Assembly (NCBI GenBank): GCA_036877525.1 | Contig: JAZGTH010000008.1 | Coordinates: 6,196,501 to 6,260,500 of the forward strand | Length of the DNA stretch: 64,000 nucleotides | Source of the DNA: Chromobotia macracanthus | Lineage: Eukaryota; Chordata; Actinopteri; Cypriniformes; Botiidae | Reading direction: 5' to 3' | Shown here: in pieces, positions 27,151 to 38,994 of the stretch | Layout of the letters: each line of letters opens with the position of its first letter | Numbering within the stretch: position 1 is the first letter of the stretch | Notes under the pieces: generated by a model | The model's input: the letters and a program-made list of their open reading frames with translations, nothing else | What the model was told of the DNA's origin: nothing | The model's database searches: none | Translations under genes and position numbers: made by a program

Positions 27151-30100
27151 TTATCCAAATAGTATAAATAATAGTAGACAGTTTATTAAAAGCAACAACA
27201 TCTATTTATCTATTATCTATAAAAATCTATTTATTTCACAAAAGCTACCAGGAAAGCTAGCATGCGATCAGACTAACTGATGATGGGTGGAACTAATATA
27301 TGGCTTTTACACATCGATCTGTTGTAAACTAGGTTCATCATGATTCTAAGCACACCGTGAACCTTTACACACTGAATTCTTCTATAACCGTAAGCATGAG
27401 CCATCTGGACCTGGAAACATCAGAAGACCCTGTCAATAAGGTTAATGTGCTTTAAAAAACTTGCATTTGTGGCTCTGACTTTAAAATAACATTTCCTCAT
27501 TATAATTGCCATTGTCGTACATGGACCCTCACCATATTAAGATAAGTGCAAAATATATGACCAAAGATTTGATAATAATGACAATGACAGAAAGAAACAT
27601 GTTTACTACAACCACATAATTTACGCACTTTATCTGCAACGTTGTCTTCAGAACCTTTATAGTGATAGTGAAAGTTCAGTAGATCTGTAGATGTTGCTTT
27701 GTACGTTATTGAAATGCATGGGAGAATTACAGGACATTACAGGATCACAGCTGCATGGCTGAAATAACATTTTAGATACATTCTGGTTTGTGGGCAACTT
27801 ACTAAAATATTTGGTTATTTCACACGAAAGACTGAAAGATTAAAACAAACTGGGATTTGCACAGTAGGATTTAGTCAGATTTAAACACTGAACTGTGTTT
27901 CACCACAGCATAGAAAAACAAAATGTGATTAAAATGTCATGACTGTATTTTAAAAACCTTCCTAGGTCTTTGAGAATCTTATATGGAAGCTTAAAATTCC
28001 ATATTTTCCGTTACTTACTAATGTAGGGGATGGCTAATAAGGATCAATGAATGATACCTTTTCTGGCCAATGAGCTCATGATATTGCCACTTTTGGGAAG
28101 CATCCTGAAGATGTTTCAGATTAATATTGCATTACCCTTGCAACCATTGTATGCATCAAATACCATATAACATGAATTTTTGAGTAGTTTTCTCATAAAT
28201 GCTGCATTTTCAGTGTTGCTGTGTGTAACTTTTGATAATTTTCTTCTGTTGCAAGAAAGAGTCTAGAATCCCTGACTCTGTTTTCATCATTTATTCATTT
28301 GCATTTGAAGTAGCAATCCACTGTGACACCAGCAATTTAATGAAGAGTAAATACGCCTGACATTTAGTATTACATTGAGTGCCAGAACATTAATTTTGTT
28401 TTTGTCTAAACCATTTAAATGTCACAGCAAATAAGGCCACAGCAGAAAAACAGATTTGAAAAAGTTCCATATCATAAAGCAGAAGTACTTAGTCCTGCTC
28501 GTGAAGATGCTGCAGTGAATCTTCTTCCCACAGAACACACACAAACTAGCCATCAAGATCTTTTAGCTAGTTTTTCAAACAAGATCCTTGATACTGATTT
28601 TGCGCTAAACATTTTTGCTACAGGGCTAATTAAAAACCACAAGAAATGGCTAGATGACTTTCCTGGGTTCCTGTATTTCCTATAACAGTAAGGTTATATG
28701 AGAGGAAGGGGCATTCATATTTTAGAGAGCATTTTCTTGGACAAACATGTAACTACACCCCTGAGTACCCTAGTAAGTGGTCAATATTTTTGGTCCATTT
28801 TCTCCTAAAAGAAGCACTGTAAAAGTTCAATTTGCTATCTGTTAAATGTTTATTTTGTCAACTTTTAGGACTACACTAGCCTGTTGATGGCCTCAAAACT
28901 AAATGCTAACTAAAATCCATAAAACATCAAGTCTGAGTTTTTTAATCTCATGACATCTTTCAGTTTTACAAAGGGGTGACAAGAAGATTTCAAAACAGAA
29001 TCATTACTATCCAAAAGGGGATCAGGCAAGCAGTTATGGATTTACAGTAATCGTCAACTCTGACAGTGATCTATGGTTACAGCCAAAACTGTAACATTTC
29101 TAAATATTGCGGAGATTAACCCTGCTTTACAGCATCCTTTTACAATAGCTAGTAACAGTGGCCATCACCACCGTTATTGGTGTTTTTATATCATCATACA
29201 GTGATCGTAAAGTTGCTAGCAGTCACTGTAGTATTGGCACAGAGCAGCCGCAGCCGCACTAACTCAGACACATACGATCCTCCCCATCTACTGCTGTGAT
29301 GATTTAGTGGATTCTGCTGTTCACAAGACCTCTTGTCTCCATCTGTGTCGAATGTCATCAGTCATGACATGGAACTGACACAGAAAGACGGAAGATAACT
29401 TCAGCGTGTCCTGATGATGCTTGCAAATGGAGTGTGAAGCTGCTTTTTGGCTGCACTGTTTCATGGCAGGAAGCTATTCTGCGATAAAGCACTTGATGCT
29501 CTCCAAACTTTGGAAACATTAACCATGTTGCGCTACGTCTGCCCACTGTGTGTTTTAAAGATGATGGAAGACAGTACAATATAAAAGCCCTTGCTAATAA
29601 TCAATGCTTTCTCTTTGTGTTCACTTTCAAAACAAAGAAAGATAACTATATATTAAAAAATATTGTATGAATTTTTAGATTCAACTATGTCTACAGTAAA
29701 GAATTCAGCCTAACACAATCTATCCAAGACAATATAGCACCCATCATTTAAACAGTAATGGAAATAAGAAAATAATAATTAACAAATTAATGCCAAATTA
29801 AATGAATATGTAACAATTAGTTTAGAGTAGTAAATACTGTACAAATATGGGTAAGAAACTTACAAATGCAGTAAAACACAAATGTACAAGTATGTCTGTA
29901 CTCCTGAGTCTCAGAATTTCAGTCACCTCACAAATAATTGCTTTAAAGAAACTCAGATCCTTAAATCCTTCAGGATTATGCTAGACTTCAAATGCAAGAG
30001 TAACTAACAATAAAGATTTTCCCCTGGCTGGCTAAAATGAAATGACATCATCAAAGAAAATTCTAAATGAACCTTTATTCAAGAAACACTGTCAAAACCT

Positions 30101-33100
30101 TATAATTGATTAATCAAAGGCAAAGAGGGACCATCACCACTCACTTCTGCACAACCCCATCCCTTCAAATGCCACTCTATGAACAGTCAATTTTATGCTC
30201 ATTAAATTAAAAAATGCCTCTACAAGGTCTAATGCCACATCCACTTCACTCATGCCACCATTTAACAATCACAAAGCAAAAACAGCAGTCATGTCTAAAA
30301 AACACCTACTGTACGACAATACCATGTTAGCACATCATCTTTTGAGATGAACATGAGGCAGGCCCATACGTCCACAGTTTCACTATCACAGTATATGACT
30401 GTGTGTTATAATGCACAAAATAATGCACAAAAATACACACATGCATAAGTACTTTCTCTTTTTCCTGAGGTAATATGAAATATCATTTTCCACCACCCAC
30501 CCTTCTAGCAGCGATGAGACCTTGGATTTACTCTCCTTATTACCTCTGTGGAGCATTTAATTTCCTGGGTATTTAGGGCTGTTATTGCTACAAGCAGGCG
30601 CGCGTCAGGATCGGCAATCACTCTGGGCAATGCAGCATGACAGTGACGCATCATTCAGTCATTCGGAACTCTGTGTGTGCGTGCATTAACCCAGCTGTTT
30701 ATTTTCTCTAAGTACACTAGCTACAATCCATCACTTCATTGATTGTTGAGGAACACCTATGCTTGGGAAAAATGGTTTAAATGAAGTGTGTGCTATGGAA
30801 AGGGTTGGTTTTCATCAAAGGTCCTCAGAACTGTGCTATAATGAACAGAGGAAGTCCTCCACATTGCCAGTAGACCACTCAATGTTCTCTGGGGGGGGCC
30901 AAGCTGAGATGATCTCTCTTTACTGGGCTAATCATGGGTGGAACAGTCTCCCACATGTATAAATGTTTGTCACCTAACACCTCATATACACAGTCTTTGT
31001 ATCAATCCTCAAGAGATGAATAAATGCAGGATACTTATTTGAAATAATGTAACATGGAGGATTCTGAACGCATCCTTGTTTTAACATTCAAATAACAACA
31101 CGGATATGACAAAACTAAATGAAAGGTTCACCCCAAAATAAAAGGACGGAGCTCAAGATTATAGATATTCTCTTGTCTGTTGCATGTGACTACATCTCCA
31201 GTCTCAGTTTGTTTTGTGTTGCCTACGATTTTGTCTTGCATGCAGTCGACATTTCATTATGATTAGACTTAGTGTTAAATATTAGACAGTCATTCTTATA
31301 GCAGTTAATGTCATAATGAACACTGGCAGCCTACTAGAACTTTTTAAACTCCATTAACTCTCCATTAATTTTAGGTGAGGAAACATTAAATGTTTAATAG
31401 CATCATTGTTACTGATGAACATAATGGTGGGAAACCATCAATCTTTTGCCAGTAAAAAATTTAATTAAACAAGACACATTAAAACAATTAAATGTAACTA
31501 AGCAATACAAGGAGCAATAGAACAATGAACCACAGACACATCAATAAGCCTCATAAACGCAGGTTTATAAGACAGACTTTATTTATATCAGCTGTAATTT
31601 AGTTTAATATCACGTTTACATCATTATATTAGCACAGACAAACCAATAAGGTCTTATAAACCCTTACCAGACCAACAGGCTAAATATGATCCTATGATGT
31701 TTGTGTATAAAATAAATATACTGGTATGTAAAATAGACATGGTTACCTATCAGTGGTTTAGAACCCAAAATTGCCCCTCCCCGCTTCAACATGTCCTCAG
31801 CTGAGAGGAAGGATATACCCTACTTCCCTGAGCTCCACACCCTACCATGTGTATAGCACACAGGGAAGAGAGAGGAGAGGATTACATGTGGCTTAAAGAC
31901 TCCCATAGGGATTAACCTGTGGGTGGGAACCCTGAAAACAGGCAATGCGGAGGATCCATGGAACTAACCTGCATTCCTGTCTGATCTATATGTGCTAGCG
32001 TAAAGCTAGCATATCTCCTGTGCCATTTCATTAAAAGACACATCAGCTATTTTAATGTGATTTATCCATTCACATATGTGGTTTATTTATTAATTTTGAA
32101 GCATTGTAAAAGTTTAAAGCCTCGTTCAATCTGATACATTGAGATAATGAATCTTATTTACTAATTTACCTTAACAAAATGATGCATGCTTAGAAGACAG
32201 TTTACTTCCTTTCATCTTTCTAATTCCTTTGTGGCTCTTCGCAGACGTCTTCTGGTCTGCATAGCTGAGGCAGGAGAGGAAGTAGGCTGAGTGAGACAGG
32301 AAACAGGAAGCAGAGGCACAAATAAATGAGAGCTGAAATAGCGAAAGGGATAATTTCCCTCCTTCACTACAAGGCCTCACCAGAAAATGACAACAACTCT
32401 ATCCTTGAAAACTCTATACAACTTTCTTCTAAAATCCAAGAGAGCTTTTATAGTTACATAGCATGAACCAGGATAATGAGAGTTAGAAATCAGGTTTACA
32501 CAGACTTGGCAGTTTGCTCCAGGGACATAAAAATGTCATATCAAATACTCATGAAATAATATTACAAACAAAATATATAATCAGAGATGATTGGGTCATA
32601 GATTCAACTTTTTGTGTGGAACACACAATATAACATTCTTTCCCATCAGATGTCTCTGCCAGTTAAACTGATATTAAACAAGGAGTCTGATTTTCACCAA
32701 CAGTATTGTTTTTACCTTAAAAAACTTATAATGTCCATTTTAATAATACTTATGATTATGCTATGTGGTACCCAGTGTAAGTTAGAAGGAGCATACTGTT
32801 TGTTTGGTGTTGATGAAGAGGTACTAAAACCTGATAGAGGTGAGTTGTTGCATGAGTCAAAATGGGACAATATTGGTCTAAAAGACATTCAAAGTGATTT
32901 ATGTTGATAATATTGTGATCATTCAAATGAATTAAAATGTATTTAGTTGTTATTGTTTGAGCATGATAAAGGTTGAAATGATGTGCTCGTGTGTGTGTTT
33001 GTTGATCACTCTGTATATTGGCGTGGCCTCACCTAATCTCCCTATTTCTCTGTGCTGGTCTCTCTGTTTCCTTATCTCCACCAGGCTGAGTACTGCTGTG

Positions 33101-34716
33101 TCCCCATCTTAGAATGGCTCGATGGGACAAACATATGAGGCAGCAGGGAAAAACATATGAGGCAAGGTCACAGTACGCCCTCCACCCCTCCAAGCAGGAA
33201 GTGCCGAAGGGCCTGGCCCATCAGAGACAGGAAGCACAAAGTGCAAACTAGCATCCCCAACCCAACCCTCCAACCAGGAAGTACACAGAAATCTCAACCT
33301 CGCTTGCATGCCAGCAAAAGAACTTTAGCATGCACTTTAAGATAATGACATCTTACGAACCAATTAAATTAATTGTGATTTGTTCGAAAATGTTATTTAA
33401 TGTGTATAACTTCAAATCACACTTGAAGACCCTTCAAAATTAGAGTTTTGTGGCTTCAATGTAGCTTCAAAAGCTACTGTTTATAAGCTACTATATTTAA
33501 TAAAAGCTGAAAAAACAAAACTTTTAGCAGATGTACGCATTTAAAATTTCTCTTTAACAAATCTGAAATTCAATAAGAAATATGTCACACAGGCATTAAA
33601 ACAGCACTTATTAAGCAATTTTACAGGGCCTTAAAGGTAAAAAGATTATTATCTATTGCTTAATTAATCTCTGAAAGAAATAAACTACAATGAATTTCAT
33701 GAGCTTATAAAAAGCATTCTGCAACCTACTGTAACACCATAAAGCAAATCAACCACATTGGTTGATAACCACAAAGCAACTGGTACTAAGCAGAACACAG
33801 CTACTCAAATCTGTCTTCCAAGAAACGGAAGCATGTGAGCCAGACACTGAGACACAGCTGAGATTGAATAGAGTTGTGCTAAATGATCACACTCTAGGCA
33901 ACATCTTCTTAAAGTAAACACATCCATCAAGTATTAAATAACCTAATATGTAGTATGAAGTATGCACAACAGGGCATAATTCCAGTTTTAATACAAGGTG
34001 TCAGTAGAGGAGAGAATATTTATCGCGGGGACAGCCATTTATGAAAACATTCTTGGCAGGGCTTTGTTTGTGATATTTTTAGCCTTGGAGAAATGCATGA
34101 GATTCAATATACCTTTAGGTTACACACACACACAGAGATACTGTACAAAGTGTAATGATGTTGTGAGTGGTGCAAATAAATCATGGACGCTTTAATCAAA
34201 CCACAAAGGTATAACAGAATAATCAATCATTCACTGTTCTCTCTCTGTCTCTCTGTCCTGTGCAGAACCCTGCAGCGTCCATGGATAATAGTGATGTCAA
34301 GTCATCTCAAATATAGTATCATTATTATTTGTAATTCAGATATTTCAAAGTGAATATCCTCAGTGGCCCTGAAAACACACAACACAACCTATAACACAGT
34401 AACATAAATAGCAATAAATCATTTCTGAACATCGCTGCAATACAACAATGAAGGTAAATGAATTGAAATAGGATTTCATTGATACATAGTCTCTTGCTTA
34501 TTAGAATGTATTTTTGCCACATAATCAACAACTGTCCTGAAAAGCATCTTTGATGTGATCTGGGGTCTCATGCACGTCTGTGACGCCCACAAGACATTTG
34601 GGTGTCCCATTTGCTATTTTAAGTTTCAGAAGGATGTTAACATACACCGTTTTGCAAGCTTCATTGGTGTGGCCTTCACAGCACGTTACTATACAAAGGT
34701 CTTTATATTATGCCAT
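27151..34716. other. Intergenic, no gene supported
   Basis: Mostly AT-rich. Two GC-richer islands stand out (about 30590-30690 and 33040-33310), but neither encodes a domain I recognise. A weak two-exon small-ORF possibility on the plus strand (32731-33251) is described among the findings. Confidence 0.45.
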
Positions 34717-35470
34717 TTGAAGGGGCAGCATATGCAAAAATAAAACAAAATCTGTCATTGTTTTTCCATCAACCTCATGTTCCAGACACAGAAGGTGGAA
34801 AGTTAGGGACTGACAGCCTTTATCATCACTCATTTTCAATGCATCTTTTTGCTATAAACATTGAATGGGGACTGTGGCTGTTTAATTGTGTTCAATGGAA
34901 GAAAATAAAATAAAAAAAGTTTCAACATGAGGCTAATTCACTGGAGGCTGGCAGCTTATTTCACCAGGAAGGAACAGAATAGGTGAATGTCTTAAAGAGC
35001 GAGCTGGTACCTTGTTTTGAGGGAACAATCAGGTGTTGCTTCTTTACAGAATGTAGTTGGCAGAAGGGACATATATATGAAGGAGTGAGTTAAGGTAGGA
35101 GGAAGTTCCTGTGACTGTCTTAAAGACTAGGGTCATAGATTTAAATCTGATGCGGGCGGCTACAGGTAGTCAGTGGAGCAAGATCAAGACGGGTGTGATG
35201 TGGCCTCTCTTCGGTTGATTGAAGACCAGACGTGATACTGCATTCTGCATCATGTGCAGGGGTTTGGTTGCATTGGTTGGAAGACCAGTCAATAGCGCAC
35301 TGCAGTAGTCCAGCATTGATGTTACAAGTGCTTGGACTAGGAGCTGTGTTGCATGCTCAGACAGGAAAGGTCTGATCTTCTTGTAGAGCATGTACCTGCA
35401 TGACCAAAATATTGCTGATTACAGAGTAAACAATTACAGAACTTTCCTTTTTACATAACTATCCCTTTAA
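34717..35470 (+). mobile_element. Inverted-repeat DNA transposon copy split by a LINE fragment
   Basis: The left part (34717-34932) starts TTGAAGGGG and continues AAAAATAAAACAAAATCTGT, then later TTCAATGGAAGAAAATAA and CAACATGAGG. The right part (about 35422-35470) resumes with AGAGTAAACAATTACAGAAC and ends AACTATCCCTTTAA. Together they follow the layout of the family at 10522-10770. The missing middle is replaced by LINE-derived sequence. Confidence 0.55.
34935..35418 (-). mobile_element. L2/CR1-like LINE fragment, reverse transcriptase C-terminal part (decayed)
   Basis: The minus strand encodes LYKKIRPFLSEHATQLLVQA, then SMLDYCSALLTGLP, MMQNAVSRLVFNQP and HITPVLILLH. This is the thumb/C-terminal region of a fish L2-type reverse transcriptase, whose usual motifs are SRLDYCNALL, QNAAARLV and HWLPV. 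The expected Trp of HWLPV is a stop (TGA), and more stops follow, so the copy is dead. The 5' part of ORF2 is absent, as in typical 5'-truncated LINE insertions. Confidence 0.75.
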
Positions 35471-36731
35471 GTGTAGGGTGTCACTTGGGACAGGGTCTAA
35501 CTGTACATTATTCTACCTGGACTGCAGGAAGGGGAACTGTGTGAGGACACCGTTCATTTATTATAGCAATGCATCCAACACCAGTTCTCTTAGAGCCTGT
35601 CATCTAGCTCATAGTCCACAATTCCCCCTCTGACAGTGGACATCATGACAGACAGTTCCCAGGTGGTATAAGTGGGCAGTCAGGAGATGGCCAAACACAT
35701 CATTAAGGATCCCAAAACCCATACAAACCCCCCCCAACACTGCTGTTATGAGATCTCTGCTTTAGGGACAAATGCGGAAAGAGTCAGACCCCGAGACATC
35801 CAGATCCCTAATGAGGACACTAACAGGACCTGAACACTACTTACTGACTACAACATAGTAACACAACAACACTAACCATGGACACATCATCAATGTACAC
35901 ACTTTTAGGGCACTACTTGTACCTTAAAGATAATTATCTACCCACATATTTAATATTATCTTTTATCTATAATTGTTTTTAATTGTCTAATGCACAGACT
36001 TTCACAAAGAATTTATGAACATATTCTAGTAGAGTTTGCATGCAACAGGAGTGTAACTGTGTGCTAAACACAATTATACAACAGACTGTGAAATTATACA
36101 ATAGATTGTGAACCAGTAAATCCATATTTGGGTAATGTACCTCCCCTGGTGGAACAGTTAGAAATGCAGCCTGTTCGAAGAAATAATACTGCTGTGGATT
36201 TGATTGTATTTTGAAACATGCCACTGTCAAAAACAGAATACCCTCATCCACAAAGTCAGCATGTCTACATAAGATGTAAGAACATATAATACTTTAATTT
36301 CTGATTTAAAAAACTGGTGGATGCCACTAATCCATTCCAACATCATTGAACATATTTTTTTGGATTCTAGGAAAATTCACACCACAGACACACAGATAAA
36401 GGTCATGCACAGGTACTGTGAGACAAACCACAAAAGCTCACCGCTTAACAAAATGATGGAGGGCTTCAGCAGAAGGAACATTTTATTCTTTGGGGCTTTT
36501 TTTGCTCTTTACACAGTCCAGCTGTGATAAATGATAAGACACCAGACCAGCACAGATATGACATTGAGAGTATCATTCAGAATGACCTTAGAAAGGGCAG
36601 GATTGATAGATATCTCAACCCACATACTTGCTAACCAGAAAAAAGCTCTGTTTAGAAGATATAAAGCAGCTTATCAGAATACACAGCAAAAAGCCATACG
36701 TTACTTTTAAAAATAATTAGTAAATGATAAC
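35471..36731. other. Intergenic, nothing recognised
   Basis: No exon, RNA gene or transposon was recognised in this stretch. Confidence 0.5.
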
Positions 36732-37036
36732 TTGGTAACACTTTACAATAAGATTAACATTAGGTAATGCATTTTGCATCAACACAAACTAACAACAGAC
36801 AATATATTTTCACAGCGTTTATTTATTCTTGTTAATGTATTAATATAATTGTTCATTATTCATTCTTGGTAATTCACTGTGCATTAAGATAGATCTATAA
36901 TATACCTATCAAAAAATATAACCTTTGAAAATGTATTAGTAAATGTTAAAATTAACATTAACCAAGATGAAAAAACCTGCTGTAGAAGTATTTATCTAAT
37001 TTTAACCAATGGAACTTTATTGTAAAGTGCTACCAA
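36732..37036. mobile_element. Complete miniature inverted-repeat element (about 305 bp)
   Basis: The left terminus TTGGTAACACTTTACAATAA and the inverse right terminus (TTATTGTAAAGTGCTACCAA) differ at one position in twenty. The interior contains TTAACATTAGGTAATGCA and repeated ATTAACATTAACC-like units, as in a family I recall as very abundant in zebrafish. No coding capacity. I could not define a target-site duplication with confidence. Confidence 0.75.
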
Positions 37037-38180
37037 CGATTTTTTTCTCTTATTTTTTGCCCAAATTGAAGAAACAAACACATTAGATCACAGATACACC
37101 TGAGCATGATTCTTTTAAATCTTTCCAATGTGAAAAAGGTTTCATTATTTTGTTTTCTCTCTGACCATTTACCGCCACCTACTGACGAGCTACTACTAAG
37201 ACATCCTAATCAAAGACGGAATACCACGGCGAGTAAGGTGACGTATTGAATCTGATATGATCACAATAAAACAGTAAAGTATTATCTTTTGCATTATCAC
37301 AGAAGGTAACCAAACCACAAAAGGTGTACAATAAACAATCAGACGTTAAAATTATTAATTGACTAACAATATTCATGTTCTTTCATTGCCGTTATAAATT
37401 TACAAGATCAACAATTTCACTGCCACCTAGCAGCAATATTTGAGAAAATCTTGTTATACTAGACACATTTATAATGAATAAATAAAATGCATTTATAAAA
37501 CTTTGTAATCATATTTTTTGGTAAATTGACAAAAGCTGTTAATTTAATCTTACATCAACAATGCAATAATGCAAAACACCACCAACAAAAGTATGCAACT
37601 GATCAAAAAAATTATTCTCACGACACAAGAAACAGCAGTGCAAGAACCACTGAGCATTGACATTTCTCTTATGGCATTTTCTAAAAGCTTGGACTCACAC
37701 CTGTAACCAAACAGTACATAAAACATCCCGCTGAAAATGAAGTGTTATAAGTGAAAATTTTAAATGGCACACCATTTCATTAACCTAACCCTTAAAAAAC
37801 CACAAAAATGGTCTTTTCTACCCAACTCATAACACAGCAACATCTTTAGTTATTTTCCAGTGGTATAAACATGTTTATATATCTTCTGTGGAAGGCACGG
37901 GACTATAAAATGTTCATCCAGTCATTGCATTCGGTCCAAATGCAACAAGATGTCCTACTTGCCTGCTTGTTTTTTATACCTTACTTTCAGGAATGACTTC
38001 AAAGAGTGCTCTGTACAGAGGGTGGCATCTTATGCTTTTAGAGCTAGCTTGCTATTGCTAGACTTTCCGAAATTGCATACTCCACTTTAACATAAGGACT
38101 GAATCACTTTGAGGCAAGAGTCCTACAATCTGATTGTTGATAGAAATGTTCCAGCAACAACTGGTAATCCAGGATTACAA
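37037..38180. other. Intergenic or distal dido1 3' UTR
   Basis: AT-rich sequence downstream of dido1. No open frame or repeat recognised. How much is transcribed depends on which dido1 poly(A) signal is used. Confidence 0.4.
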
Positions 38181-38229
38181 TTTACTTGGTGAAATCAGGT
38201 ACACCATTCTTGGTTAACACGATATTTGT

Positions 38230-38994
38230 TGTGGACCTTTATTTTGCTAAACAATAATCTTTATTAAATGTCCAGAACCTGGCTGAATTAGCTTAATTCT
38301 GGTAAGTTTACAAAGTTACGAGTAGCACCCTTATATTTGGAAACCATTACAGCATGTTAATCCATTTAATTCAATTTACTTAAAAGTCCTACCTTATGAA
38401 ATGTTTCAAACCATTTTTAAACACTATGAAAACACATAGAGAATATCCAAGACTGCAGAGAATTAAGCACAGAGATTATTTTTAATCATAGAAAGGATTT
38501 AATTGAACAATGTGAACAATGTGATGAGCATCAGGAGTGGCTTCAGAACGATCAGTAACAGCCTATAGACACATTCATGAAATGCTGGTTAAGCTTTACA
38601 AAGACCTTCTACTGAGGACAACTTGCTTTTCCTTTACACATAATTTTAAAGCTATATGGCTTATGATTTCTCTATTTAGAAAAAAGTAGATAAAACCGTA
38701 CCTGTATATACACACATACGTACATATTTACACGTCTTGCTTTATTATTGTTTGTGGATTTTCCCATTTTTTAAAAAAAGACCAGTACAGGAAGAAGCGT
38801 ATTTTGTGGTGACAAAATGATCACATCAGTAGCTCACTGATGTGAAAAAAATCAACATCAATGACTAAGTGTAAAAAGCATAAAATATTAAAGCAAGACA
38901 GCACAAGCATAACTTTCAAACCCATGCAAATTTAGAAAGAGAAAAGTTCCAAAAATGTTCTTCCAAGTTTTTTCATCAGGTTAAGATGAATGAC
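38230..38994 (-). other. dido1: dido1 3' UTR (long isoform)
   Basis: Follows the TAA at 38995-38997. AATAAA poly(A) signals on the transcribed strand occur at 38741-38746, 38260-38265 and 38238-38243. The first is about 250 bases past the stop; the others would extend the UTR to about 750 bases. The end cannot be fixed from sequence alone. Confidence 0.55.

Noticed and set aside
28419..28685. 88-codon plus-strand frame in the intergenic region
   Set aside because: No recognised domain, no paired splice sites, AT-rich composition like its surroundings.
31128..31146. Short match to the GTTCACCCCAAAATAAAA end of the inverted-repeat family
   Set aside because: Under 20 bases and no second end found; could be a remnant or chance.
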